23,080 nt of DNA from Bacillota bacterium. GTDB taxonomy: Bacteria > Bacillota > Clostridia > Peptostreptococcales > Anaerovoracaceae. Position 1 is the stretch's first letter, and every line of letters begins with the position of its first letter. The notes beneath the pieces were generated by a model that was not told where the DNA came from, did not search any database, and saw nothing but the letters and a program-made list of their open reading frames with translations. The position numbers and the translations under genes are program-made. Of this stretch, positions 15,807-23,040 are shown piece by piece. Location: NCBI GenBank assembly GCA_022706625.1, contig JAKJCD010000015.1:1-23080 (forward strand), read 5' to 3'.

Positions 15807-16238
15807 ATGGAAAGCTACACCGCACTGAGAAGATCTTCATTTAAGAAAGACTTTTCAAAATTCACCATTGTTGTCGCCCTTTGCATCATTGCTTATTCTC
15901 TGTATAAAATGGATCTGAAATTTGCCCTGCTCGGAGCTGTTGCAATTTACGTGACTCTTTACAAAAAGGATGTGATCATAGATGAAAATGGCATGACGAC
16001 ACAATATCACGCTATTTTTTATAATAAGAGCAGGACATATAACTTTTCGGATTTTAGCGAACTCCGGGTGCAAAGGACCGGCGGGCCCGAGATGATCATA
16101 GGCTTTGTAAGAAAAGGAATGAATACCAACTGCTTATTCACTTCTGACGACGGAGAAGGGGTTATTCGGCTTGCGACAGAGCGCAATCCCCGAATCGCCG
16201 TAAGAGAGATCAGGCTAAGAAGAAGACCCGGATTTTAA
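15807..16238 (+). CDS. Small membrane protein with PH-like beta domain, unknown function
   Basis: A 143-residue protein I do not recognise. Near-ideal ribosome-binding site AAGGAGGT (15795-15802) fixes ATG 15807 rather than a TTG at 15780. Two close membrane segments (about 18-33 and 36-50) form a hairpin. A beta-rich cytoplasmic part follows (DVIIDENGMTTQYHAIFYN, YNFSDFSELRVQR, MIIGFVRKG), resembling bacterial PH-like domains. The end is very basic (REIRLRRRPGF). It lies 23 nt after the CcdA-like gene, likely the last gene of that operon. Its stop codon directly abuts the stop codon of cvpA on the other strand. Confidence 0.72.
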   Translation: MESYTALRRSSFKKDFSKFTIVVALCIIAYSLYKMDLKFALLGAVAIYVTLYKKDVIIDENGMTTQYHAIFYNKSRTYNFSDFSELRVQRTGGPEMIIGFVRKGMNTNCLFTSDDGEGVIRLATERNPRIAVREIRLRRRPGF

Positions 16239-16871
16239 CTAGAACAAACCTTTCAAAAAGAGTAAAAGGTAGTTGTTGTCATAAAGGACCCCGGCAATTT
16301 TAGAAGACTCAAGGGTTGTAATAAGACTGTCCCCGGGAAAAAGGCTTATTATCGGGACAAGAAAGGCCAGCAGCAGGAAGATCAAAAGCAACCCTTTGAC
16401 CGCGCCGGCCAGGAGTCCGAATATGCCATCGATAAAACCCAGCAAACCGTCGTTGTGTTTCTTGCTAATAAGTGAACAGAGCAGTAAAAAAATAAACCGG
16501 ATGACAATTGCAACCGAAAGAAAACAGATTATCTTGAACAGATAATCACTGACCCCTGAAGCGATGGCGGCAGCCACGCTATTTTTTATGGAATCGATAA
16601 AATCTTGTAATATGGAAGGCATGCCTGCGGTAAAGGAACTTGCCGCATAGCTGCCCTGTTCGGCTGTCCGTTGGGCGATTTTATCGTAAAGTATCCCGTA
16701 TAAGTTGGTATTTGCCCGAAGGAAGCCCTCCACGGCAGTGTAGCATACAAAGCTGAGGGCAATGGACAGGATCCAGCCGAGGGTATGTAAGAATGTATGT
16801 ACAAACCCGCGACGGAAACCCGCAGCTGTAGAAATTACAAAAATCAAGGCCACTACTATATCCATCCACAC
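16239..16871 (-). CDS. cvpA: CvpA family membrane protein
   Basis: A membrane protein of about 210 residues. The N-terminus has the family pattern WMDIVVALIFVISTAAGFRRGFV, and near the C-terminus FIDGIFGLLAGAVKGLLLIFLLL matches the second CvpA signature. There are four hydrophobic segments with a polar loop between helices 2 and 3. CvpA was named for colicin V production in E. coli; its role in Gram-positive bacteria is not settled. The frame has GTG codons at 16880 and 16871 and an ATG at 16865. GGGAGG at 16885-16880 leaves 8 nt before 16871, so that start is favoured; using 16880 adds three residues. Confidence 0.85.
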   Translation of the reverse strand: MWMDIVVALIFVISTAAGFRRGFVHTFLHTLGWILSIALSFVCYTAVEGFLRANTNLYGILYDKIAQRTAEQGSYAASSFTAGMPSILQDFIDSIKNSVAAAIASGVSDYLFKIICFLSVAIVIRFIFLLLCSLISKKHNDGLLGFIDGIFGLLAGAVKGLLLIFLLLAFLVPIISLFPGDSLITTLESSKIAGVLYDNNYLLLFLKGLF

Positions 16872-16910
16872 GGCACCCACCTCCCTCCGTCATATCGGAC
16901 CGGGCATGAA

Positions 16911-16939
16911 CATATATCTATACTACCAATTCATAGGAA
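16911..16939 (+). promoter_or_regulatory. Possible sigma-E-type promoter upstream of the 16981 gene
   Basis: CATATAT (16911-16917) and CATAGGAA (16932-16939) have CATA cores 21 nt apart, similar to the elements proposed before yabP, which share the CATAGG core. A start near 16947 would leave a ~34-nt leader. The match is short and AT-rich sequence makes chance hits easy. No sigma-A promoter is evident between cvpA and this gene. Confidence 0.25.
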
Positions 16940-16980
16940 TAAATACAAGATTAATAACATATATGCGGGAGGTTGTGAGG

Positions 16981-17943
16981 ATGAGCTATAAGAAGTACGC
17001 AAGGACGTTTGTGATGATGGAGGGGCAGACTGCCGATTTTGCCGCTCGCGAAGCTCCGGTCAAGGGATACCTGAAAATCGAAACGGGAAATAATAAAGGA
17101 GCTCTGCGCTGCGTTGTGCAAAATCTTAAATATTATAGCAGCGGAGATTATATATACAAACTGATCTTGTTTGGAAAGAATGAGGACAGGACTATCAACG
17201 CAGTGCTGGGAAGCCTATCCGTCAACCGTTACGGAAACGGAGAAACTTATTTTCGATTCGATCCGCTGGATATGGATGGGAAAGGAAGCCGTTATGATGA
17301 TTTTAGCGTCGCAGTGGTAGCAGCAGTTTCGGGCAGTAATAAAAAAGAACCGCTGCATCCGGTACTAAAGGGTGCCATGAAAAAAAATGACGACGAATCG
17401 GAAAAAAGCGAATCCTGGGAGGAGAAGTACGGCGTACAGCTGGTGATGAAACAGCAGGAAGGATTGATGGAAGAAGAGCAAAAGCAGGAAAAGGTGAAAC
17501 AAAAACCTGCAATTTACAATTCATTCTATAATGAATATCTGCTTCAATTTTGCGGATATACCTGCAAGGCAGCAAATTACTATGAAGATGTGTTCCCTTT
17601 TGAGAAAGATCTGACGGGAGCCCGTTGGAAACGGATACAAAATATAGCCAGCCTGCCTCTGGTATCTCCCGGTGCTCATTTTTATGCCACTCAATACAGG
17701 CATTTTCTCTTTGGAGCAAAGCCTGATTCAGATGGTATAGCCTGCCGCTATTTTTTTGCGGTTCCCGGCAGGTTTGTTCAGGAGGAACAGCCTGATGGAG
17801 GGCGTTCGGGTTTTGTATTTTGGCAGCCCGTTGCAGGCGCTCCGTCGTCTGAGATTCTTAACAAAGGGAGGCCGGAGGCAGGGTACGGTTATTGGATCGT
17901 AGCCGTAGATGCAGCCACCGGTGATATTATCGAAGCTCGATGA
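16981..17943 (+). CDS. Conserved clostridial-type protein of unknown function
   Basis: A 320-residue soluble protein; ATG 16981 has GGGAGG (16967-16972) with 8 nt spacing, while upstream codons 16962 and 16975 lie in or after the site. The N-terminal ~110 residues look beta-rich (GYLKIETGNNKG and YKLILFGKNEDRT). A charged low-complexity linker rich in Glu, Lys and Gln follows (about 125-178). The C-terminal ~140 residues start YNSFYNEYLLQFCGYTC and include PGAHFYATQYRHFLFGA, FFAVPGRF, EEQPDGG and YGYWIVAVDAATG. I recall this C-terminal pattern from uncharacterised proteins of spore-forming Clostridia but know no function. There is no signal peptide or membrane segment. Confidence 0.7.
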   Translation: MSYKKYARTFVMMEGQTADFAAREAPVKGYLKIETGNNKGALRCVVQNLKYYSSGDYIYKLILFGKNEDRTINAVLGSLSVNRYGNGETYFRFDPLDMDGKGSRYDDFSVAVVAAVSGSNKKEPLHPVLKGAMKKNDDESEKSESWEEKYGVQLVMKQQEGLMEEEQKQEKVKQKPAIYNSFYNEYLLQFCGYTCKAANYYEDVFPFEKDLTGARWKRIQNIASLPLVSPGAHFYATQYRHFLFGAKPDSDGIACRYFFAVPGRFVQEEQPDGGRSGFVFWQPVAGAPSSEILNKGRPEAGYGYWIVAVDAATGDIIEAR

Positions 17944-17952
17944 ACATGCCTA

Positions 17953-17981
17953 TTGAAATACATAACTATTTGTGATACGAT
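17953..17981 (+). promoter_or_regulatory. Sigma-A promoter for tadA
   Basis: TTGAAA (17953-17958), a 17-nt spacer and TACGAT (17976-17981) with TG one base upstream. The start near 17988 leaves a leader of about 68 nt. It lies in the 112-nt gap before tadA, which otherwise holds nothing I recognise. Confidence 0.62.
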
Positions 17982-18055
17982 AATTTGGCTGATGCGTAAT
18001 TAAAATAAGCAAGGATCGTATGTTCCGGGCCTTGTAAAGTGCTGCAGGTGACAAG

Positions 18056-18520
18056 ATGACCCCGGATTTTTTTATGAAAGAAGCATTAAAAGAAGCTGAG
18101 AAAGCCCTTGCTCTGGGAGAAGTCCCCATAGGAGCGGTGATTGAACAAAACGGCAGGATCGTAGGAAGGGGCCATAACCTGGTGGAGACATCAAAAGATC
18201 CTACCGCTCATGCCGAGATCATTGCTATACGGGAGGCAGCAGGTGTTCTCGGAGGATGGCGTCTGCCGGATTCGAATCTCTATGTCACAACAGAGCCCTG
18301 CGCCATGTGTGCTGGCGCCATTGTACTGGCCAGGATCGTTACGGTCTATATTGGAGCAATGGATAAAAAGTCAGGAGCGTGCGGTTCGTTGATGAATATA
18401 CCAATGGATGAACGGCTCAATCACAACGCAAATATCAGGACAGGCATTCTCGAACAGGAATGCAGCAAGCTGATGAAAGACTTTTTCAAAGAATTGCGTA
18501 AAAAGAGGAAGTCATTATAA
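18056..18520 (+). CDS. tadA: tRNA-specific adenosine deaminase TadA
   Basis: A 154-residue zinc deaminase that converts adenosine 34 to inosine in tRNA-Arg(ACG). The catalytic set is intact: His52 and Glu54 in AHAEIIAI, Cys82 and Cys85 in EPCAMCAG. GEVPIGAV near the N-terminus and GAMDKKSGACGS after the active site are typical. Length is normal. AGGTG (18046-18050) precedes ATG 18056 with 5 nt. In many Bacillota tadA neighbours the SRP RNA and dnaX; neither is seen here. The following gene starts 27 nt downstream and may share its transcript. Confidence 0.96.
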   Translation: MTPDFFMKEALKEAEKALALGEVPIGAVIEQNGRIVGRGHNLVETSKDPTAHAEIIAIREAAGVLGGWRLPDSNLYVTTEPCAMCAGAIVLARIVTVYIGAMDKKSGACGSLMNIPMDERLNHNANIRTGILEQECSKLMKDFFKELRKKRKSL

Positions 18521-18547
18521 AGGATACATCAGGAGGAACATTATATT

Positions 18548-19420
18548 ATGAAACGATTAGGCTCAATTCTCTGCCTTTCCTTAATTATCGTTCTGACATC
18601 ATTTTCTGTAAGCTTTGCATCAGGATTCACTCTGATTAATAGCTTCCCGGAAGAAGGGGATACAGATCTAACACCGCAAAATGTTGCGATCAAACTGATT
18701 TTTTCCGAAAAAATCAGTGATCCGGTTGCTATAGCGGCTAATGCGGATCGATTCGTCATTGTCGATACCGAAGGAAAGGCGGTGGAATTTGAACCCCTTT
18801 ATAACGAAACTAAATATCCCAATGAAGTCTGGCTGCAGATAAGTAAAACGCTGACACAAAATACAGCATATAAGGTTACTGTCTTGGAGGGTTTGCAAAG
18901 CAGTGAGGGTAACGTACTTGAAAAGGCATTCACATTGAATTTTACTACCCGCAACACGGAAACCGACAGTAAAGGATACATGGTACTTATGGTGGTAATG
19001 GTCGTCGGCATGATGGGATTTACCATATTTGATACGAGGCGCAAGCTAAAGAAGGAAGCAGGCAAAAAAGAAGAAGAGCAAAAGGTCAACCCCTATAAAG
19101 AAGCTAAACGAACAGGAAAAACGGTTCAGCAGGTAGTAGCCCGCACTGATAAAGAAAAGGCTCAGGCAGAAAGGCGGAAGGCCAAAGTAGCGAAAAGGCA
19201 GAGTGCTCATGTCAAAAATGAGGAGAAGCCGTCAAGGCCCGGAGTCAAAAGGGTAAAGAAAGCCAAACCGATTTCTGAAAAAGGCTATGCTACCCCTAAA
19301 AGCTTTATTGACGGCAGGATAGCCAGAGAACTGGCCGCAGCTAAAGACAAGGAAAAGAATAAACAGACCCAGCAAAACAAAAGCAAAGGCAGCAAGCAGC
19401 AGCAGAAGAAGAAAAAGTAG
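18548..19420 (+). CDS. Type I membrane protein: signal peptide, Ig-like domain, lysine-rich cytoplasmic tail
   Basis: A 290-residue protein with AGGAGG at 18531-18536. A signal peptide (1-25, cleavage near SFAS-G) precedes an extracellular domain of ~115 residues. The stretch INSFPEEGDTDLTPQNVAIKLIFSEKI, VEF.P and ..AYKVTV fits SbsA-type Ig-like (Big_5) domains, which are common in surface and adhesion proteins. A membrane segment (about 144-162, YMVLMVVMVVGMMGFTIF) follows. A ~125-residue cytoplasmic tail is extremely rich in Lys, Arg, Gln and Ala, probably largely disordered. The orientation (outside Ig, inside basic tail) follows from the topology. Function unknown; the tail could bind nucleic acid, ribosomes or acidic lipids, but that is a guess. 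Confidence 0.78.
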   Translation: MKRLGSILCLSLIIVLTSFSVSFASGFTLINSFPEEGDTDLTPQNVAIKLIFSEKISDPVAIAANADRFVIVDTEGKAVEFEPLYNETKYPNEVWLQISKTLTQNTAYKVTVLEGLQSSEGNVLEKAFTLNFTTRNTETDSKGYMVLMVVMVVGMMGFTIFDTRRKLKKEAGKKEEEQKVNPYKEAKRTGKTVQQVVARTDKEKAQAERRKAKVAKRQSAHVKNEEKPSRPGVKRVKKAKPISEKGYATPKSFIDGRIARELAAAKDKEKNKQTQQNKSKGSKQQQKKKK

Positions 19421-19440
19421 ATATTATAAAAGGTAAAAAG

Positions 19441-20112
19441 ATGAGCAGCGAACAATTCTCTCAGACGATTTCACTTACAGAGGAAATCGAAAACATCCTA
19501 AGGGAAAGGATTCTTAAGGGAGAGTACGGTATCGGCGAAAGGATCAAGGAAAGCCGTATCGCTGAGGAACTCAAGGTTAGCAGGACGCCCATCCGGGAAG
19601 CATTCAGGCAGCTGGAGAAAGAGGGCTTGATTGAATCTGTCCCAAACAGGGGATCCTTTGCATTAGGACTTACACGGCGGGACATCGAGGACATCTATGC
19701 CGTCAGGGCAGCTGTGGAAATTCTGGCTATCGAATGGGCTGTGGCACGCATAAGCGAGGGGGAACTCCAAAGGTTGCAGGATGCGTTCGACAGGATGGAG
19801 TTTTATACCGGGAAACAGGACAGCAGAAAGGTATTAGAGCTGAACAAAGTTTTTCATGAAACTATCTACAGCGCTTCAGGAAGCCGATTTTTAGCACAGA
19901 TATTGAAATCCTATCAGGAATATGTTGAAAAGACAAGGAAAGCTACCGTATACCGCAGCGAAAATCTTCCTGTTATTTTGGAGGAGCACAGGCAGATTTT
20001 AGAGGCGATCAAGAGTAAGGATCAAAGGAAGGCGGTGGAGCGGATCTCATCGCATTTGGCCAACTCGAGGAAGAGGGCGGAGCAAAGCATGAAGCTTCAA
20101 CAGCTATTTTAA
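19441..20112 (+). CDS. GntR-family transcriptional regulator, FadR/FCD type
   Basis: A 223-residue regulator with AAAGGT at 19429-19434. The winged helix-turn-helix covers about 10-75 with GERIKESRIAEELKVSRTPIREAFRQLEKEGLI and VPNRGSF. The all-helical FCD ligand-binding domain covers about 80-215, with His residues in KVFHETIY, EEHRQIL and SSHLANS at the positions of a metal site in this fold. FCD regulators usually sense small carboxylic acids and repress genes of their metabolism. The next operon encodes a 2-oxoacid oxidoreductase and starts 144 nt downstream after a 12-bp palindrome, so it is the likely target. It begins 20 nt after the previous gene and may be co-transcribed with it. Confidence 0.93.
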   Translation: MSSEQFSQTISLTEEIENILRERILKGEYGIGERIKESRIAEELKVSRTPIREAFRQLEKEGLIESVPNRGSFALGLTRRDIEDIYAVRAAVEILAIEWAVARISEGELQRLQDAFDRMEFYTGKQDSRKVLELNKVFHETIYSASGSRFLAQILKSYQEYVEKTRKATVYRSENLPVILEEHRQILEAIKSKDQRKAVERISSHLANSRKRAEQSMKLQQLF

Positions 20113-20123
20113 AAAGCAAACAG

Positions 20124-20135
20124 ATTGTATACAAT
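20124..20135. promoter_or_regulatory. Perfect palindrome ATTGTATACAAT, likely GntR/FCD operator
   Basis: A perfect 12-bp palindrome 12 nt after the GntR gene and ~120 nt before the oxidoreductase operon. Its GTATAC core with flanking T..A fits the GTnnAC-type sites bound by FadR-subfamily GntR proteins. Its second half reads TACAAT, so it could overlap a -10 element (with a weak TTTTAA at 20107-20112, 17 nt upstream), but I am not confident about the promoter. Confidence 0.55.
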
Positions 20136-20184
20136 AATACGATAAACAATTAACACTCATTTATACATGGCTATCTCCTGTATT

Positions 20185-20234
20185 TTCGTTGTTATCTAAA
20201 ATGCCGAATGTTAGCATTAAGATAAGATAACGAA
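20185..20234 (+). repeat. Long imperfect inverted repeat in the leader of the oxidoreductase operon
   Basis: TTCGTT (20185-20190) pairs with AACGAA (20229-20234). TTATCT (20192-20197) pairs with AGATAA (20220-20225), and AATGC (20200-20204) with GCATT (20214-20218). That is 17 pairs with small bulges and a 9-nt loop. It ends 7 nt before the ribosome-binding site GGAGGT (20242-20247). No T-run follows the stem directly, so it is unlikely to be a simple terminator. It may be an RNA regulatory hairpin or a second DNA operator. Confidence 0.45.
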
Positions 20235-20256
20235 GCAAAACGGAGGTAGTTTTTTT

Positions 20257-21474
20257 ATGGAACCGCAATTAGCGGAACCCTCGCCGAAAGGAAGCCGAAA
20301 AGTGATCCTGCAGGGCAACGAAGCATGTGCAAAGGCAGCAATATATGCCGGTTGCCGTTTTTTTGCAGGCTATCCCATCACTCCCTCTACTGAAATAATA
20401 GAATTTCTCTCTTCTGAGATGATCAGCGTCGGCGGTACCTTTATTCAGATGGAGGATGAGATCGCATCGGCCTGTGCTATCGTGGGAGCCAGATGGGGCG
20501 GTAAAAAAGCTATGACGGCTACTTCGGGGCCGGGATTTACACTTATGCAGGAAACCATAGGCTATGCCGCTGTTACGGAAACACCTGTCGTCATCGTAAA
20601 CGTGCAAAGGGGCGGACCCTCTACAGGCCAGCCCACTATGTCTTCCCAGCAGGATATTTATCAAGTAAAATACGGAAGTCACGGCGATTATGAAATAATT
20701 GCCATGACTCCTTCTTCTGTGCAGGAAATGTATGACTTTACAATACGTGCTTTCGAGCTTTCGGAGAAATTCCGGACACCGGTGATTTTGCTGGCGGATG
20801 AAGTAGTCGGGCATATGAGGGAGAAGGTCACGATATATGAAGGAGAAAAAGCGATACGCGGAGGACATCGCAATTACGTAGTTTCGCCCCAGGAGGATTT
20901 TTATACCGGTGGAAACTGTCTTGTGGAAGGGCAGCTGCATGACGAGGAGGGCATGAGGATCGGACATCTGCCGTCAAAGAGCGGCGAGTTCATCCGGAGC
21001 ATATGCGGTAAGATACAAAACCATATCGATGAAATACAGGATGTACAATCTTATTTCATGGAGGATGCGGATATCGCCATACTTGCTTACGGCTCGGTAA
21101 GCCGGTCAGCTTTGAATGCTGTGAAACAGGCTAAGGGGATCAAGCTTTCGGCTGATGAAAAGGAAGGAAAGCTGCGCTTTCTAAAGAAATTGGTGAGAAA
21201 GAAGTCTGCGGAAGAAAACCCATACAGCCACCTCAATGTAGGACTCATAAAAGTAAATACCGTTTGGCCCTTTCCGGAAAAGCAGATCCGGCGGCTGGCG
21301 GCAAAATGCCGTTATGTCTTCGTCCCGGAAATGAATAACGGAAAATATTGCAGGGAAATCGAAAGATGCCTGAAGGAATGCAAGGTCATATCCCTTCCCA
21401 AAATAGGCGGAGAGATGCACAGCCCGGCGGAGCTGCTTGAATCCATAGCCAAAGAGGTGAAAGAAGATGAATAG
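20257..21474 (+). CDS. korA: 2-oxoacid:ferredoxin oxidoreductase, alpha subunit
   Basis: A 405-residue subunit of a thiamine-diphosphate iron-sulfur enzyme that oxidatively decarboxylates a 2-oxoacid to its acyl-CoA while reducing ferredoxin. Or it runs in reverse. The N-terminal pyrimidine-binding domain shows GNEACAKAAIYAGCRFFAGYPITPSTEI, MEDEIAS and TATSGPGFTLM. The segment NVQRGGPSTGQPT is typical of the KorA/VorB group; the C-terminal domain contains AYGS and INTVWPFP-like VNTVWPFPE. Ribosome-binding site GGAGGT (20242-20247). The acid used (2-oxoglutarate, branched-chain or other) cannot be decided from motifs. It overlaps the beta-subunit gene by 8 nt. Confidence 0.92.
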   Translation: MEPQLAEPSPKGSRKVILQGNEACAKAAIYAGCRFFAGYPITPSTEIIEFLSSEMISVGGTFIQMEDEIASACAIVGARWGGKKAMTATSGPGFTLMQETIGYAAVTETPVVIVNVQRGGPSTGQPTMSSQQDIYQVKYGSHGDYEIIAMTPSSVQEMYDFTIRAFELSEKFRTPVILLADEVVGHMREKVTIYEGEKAIRGGHRNYVVSPQEDFYTGGNCLVEGQLHDEEGMRIGHLPSKSGEFIRSICGKIQNHIDEIQDVQSYFMEDADIAILAYGSVSRSALNAVKQAKGIKLSADEKEGKLRFLKKLVRKKSAEENPYSHLNVGLIKVNTVWPFPEKQIRRLAAKCRYVFVPEMNNGKYCREIERCLKECKVISLPKIGGEMHSPAELLESIAKEVKEDE

Positions 21475-22276
21475 GCTTATGGAAAGGTATTTAAGATTGG
21501 ATGCGCTGCCGACACTGTTTTGCGCAGGATGCGGGAACGGGATCATCCAGTATGCTGCGATCTCTGCCATAGAGAATCTGGGAATAAGAAAGGATACTGC
21601 CTTAGTCAGCGGCATAGGCTGTTCTTCCTGGATACCCTGCTATTTAAATATGGATGTCATGCATACCACCCACGGCAGGGCCTTGGCCTTCGCCCAGGGG
21701 CTGAAGCTTGCCAGGCCGGGTAAAAAAGTGATCGTTTTTACAGGTGACGGGGACTGTCTGGCCATCGGCGGAAACCACCTGCTTCACGCATGCAAAAGGA
21801 ATATAGATATTACCGTGATCTTAGTAAACAACCATATATACGGGATGACGGGAGGACAGAAGTCACCAGCCACACCGGAAAATGCCGTTACGAAAACTTC
21901 GCCCTTCGGTGCATATGATGAACCCATGCAGGGAGCGGAGATCGCCATGAGCCTGGGGGCTACCTATGTTGCAAGGTGGACTGCCGCACATCCCGTACAG
22001 CTCCAAAAAAGTATTGAGGCAGGCATCAAGCATAAGGGCTTTTCGCTTATTGAAGTTATATCTCAATGCCCGACTCAGAGCGGAAAAAGCGTTTACGGAA
22101 ATAAAGACCCTGCATTTATTATCAATTATCTGAAGCAGAACAGCTTTATCTATAAAGAAGGGATGGAAGAGCCTTCGGGAAGGATCAAATGCGGGATACT
22201 GCTTCATGATAACGATAAGCCCGAATATATTGAGCGGATGGAAAACAAAACGGAACAGTATAGGAAACGTCTATAA
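21467..22276 (+). CDS. korB: 2-oxoacid:ferredoxin oxidoreductase, beta subunit
   Basis: A 269-residue thiamine-diphosphate-binding subunit. FCAGCGNGI and GIGCSSW near the N-terminus and SQCPTQSG near the end provide Cys expected for a 4Fe-4S cluster. TTHGRALAFAQGLKLA, then GDGDCLAIGGNHLLHACKRN and NNHIYGMTGGQ, form the diphosphate/Mg site. Start ATG 21467 with AGAGGTG (21453-21459) overlaps the alpha gene by 8 nt; an ATG at 21479 is an alternative. The C-terminal ~45 residues are variable in the family. It completes the catalytic core with the alpha subunit. Confidence 0.93.
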   Translation: MNRLMERYLRLDALPTLFCAGCGNGIIQYAAISAIENLGIRKDTALVSGIGCSSWIPCYLNMDVMHTTHGRALAFAQGLKLARPGKKVIVFTGDGDCLAIGGNHLLHACKRNIDITVILVNNHIYGMTGGQKSPATPENAVTKTSPFGAYDEPMQGAEIAMSLGATYVARWTAAHPVQLQKSIEAGIKHKGFSLIEVISQCPTQSGKSVYGNKDPAFIINYLKQNSFIYKEGMEEPSGRIKCGILLHDNDKPEYIERMENKTEQYRKRL

Positions 22277-22291
22277 AGGAAGTGCAAAATC

Positions 22292-22507
22292 ATGAAGATC
22301 AGTATCGATAAAGGATTGTGCAAGGGCTGCGGGATTTGCCTGTCGATATGTCCTAAAAATGTATACGGATTTTCAGCGAACAGAAACAGTTACGGCAGCT
22401 CTATGCCCGAAGCGGTATCCGAAAGCGAATGTATCGGTTGCAGTCTGTGCGAGAGAATGTGCCCCGATGCAGCCATCAATGTTGAGGAGGAGCAAAAATG
22501 CGGTTGA
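22292..22507 (+). CDS. korD: 2-oxoacid:ferredoxin oxidoreductase, ferredoxin-type delta subunit
   Basis: A 71-residue 2[4Fe-4S] ferredoxin domain. Two full Cys sets are visible: CKGCGICLSICP near the N-terminus and CIGCSLCERMCP near the C-terminus. It should pass electrons from the catalytic subunits to free ferredoxin. Ribosome-binding site AAGGAAG directly after the beta stop. The insert between the clusters (YGFSANRNSYGSSMPEAV) is of ordinary length. Its last 10 nt overlap the gamma gene. In many organisms korD comes first; here it is third. Confidence 0.92.
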   Translation: MKISIDKGLCKGCGICLSICPKNVYGFSANRNSYGSSMPEAVSESECIGCSLCERMCPDAAINVEEEQKCG

Positions 22508-23040
22508 ATGTGAGGTTTGCCGGGGCCGGCGGGCAGGGAGTCGTTTTATCCTCCGTATTGCTGGCAAAAGCCTATGGTCTGGGAGAAGATTTCTATATAA
22601 CTCAAACTCAGAGCTACGGTCCCGAAGCAAGAGGGGGAGCCTGCAAAGCGGAGGTTGTGATATCAGATGAAGACATCGATTATATGAAAGTTGATGATGT
22701 GGATGTTTTCATTGCTTACAACCAAAAGGGCTATGATAAATACTGCGCAGACCTGGAAGATAAGGACATGGTGCTGGTCAACAGCACTCTGGTGGAAACG
22801 AATAATCAAAACTACTACGAGGTGCCGGGAACTGCAATTGCGGAACAGATGAAAAAGCCTCAGGTAGTGAATATGGTCATGCTTGGCGCACTCACAAAGC
22901 TGCTTCCTAAACTTCACTACGACAAGGTGATGGACGCTATAGAGGAAGACTTTCCGGCATCCTTGGCTGTGGACAATATGGAAGCATTTGACAGGGGATA
23001 TAAGTATATGGAAAGGGAACTCGCAGATAGGGCAGGTTAG
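22498..23040 (+). CDS. korC: 2-oxoacid:ferredoxin oxidoreductase, gamma subunit
   Basis: A 180-residue subunit with the POR/KOR gamma pattern: RFAGAGGQGVVLSSVLLAKA near the N-terminus, TQTQSYGPEARGGACKAEVVIS, DVFIAYNQKGYDKYC and later VVNMVMLGAL. It forms part of the CoA-binding and heterotetramer contact region. Start ATG overlaps korD by 10 nt; GAGGAGG lies just upstream in korD. Length is normal. It appears to be the last gene in this window; the remaining 40 nt contain no recognisable feature. Confidence 0.92.
   Translation: MRLNVRFAGAGGQGVVLSSVLLAKAYGLGEDFYITQTQSYGPEARGGACKAEVVISDEDIDYMKVDDVDVFIAYNQKGYDKYCADLEDKDMVLVNSTLVETNNQNYYEVPGTAIAEQMKKPQVVNMVMLGALTKLLPKLHYDKVMDAIEEDFPASLAVDNMEAFDRGYKYMERELADRAG

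Noticed and set aside
17303..17719. Open 138-codon frame on the - strand
   Set aside because: Opposite the 16981 gene, with low-complexity composition and no family motifs; a shadow frame.
17944..18055. tRNA or SRP RNA gene next to tadA
   Set aside because: This neighbourhood often holds such RNAs in Bacillota, but no cloverleaf, T-arm GTTCRA motif or SRP Alu/S-domain core is visible.
20185..20256. Intrinsic terminator or attenuator before korA
   Set aside because: A T-run exists only after the ribosome-binding site (20250-20256), 15 nt away from the stem, too far for a standard terminator.
20269..20967. Open 232-codon frame on the - strand
   Set aside because: It lies fully inside korA, has no plausible ribosome-binding site or domain pattern, and korA itself is unmistakable. 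It is a codon-bias shadow.
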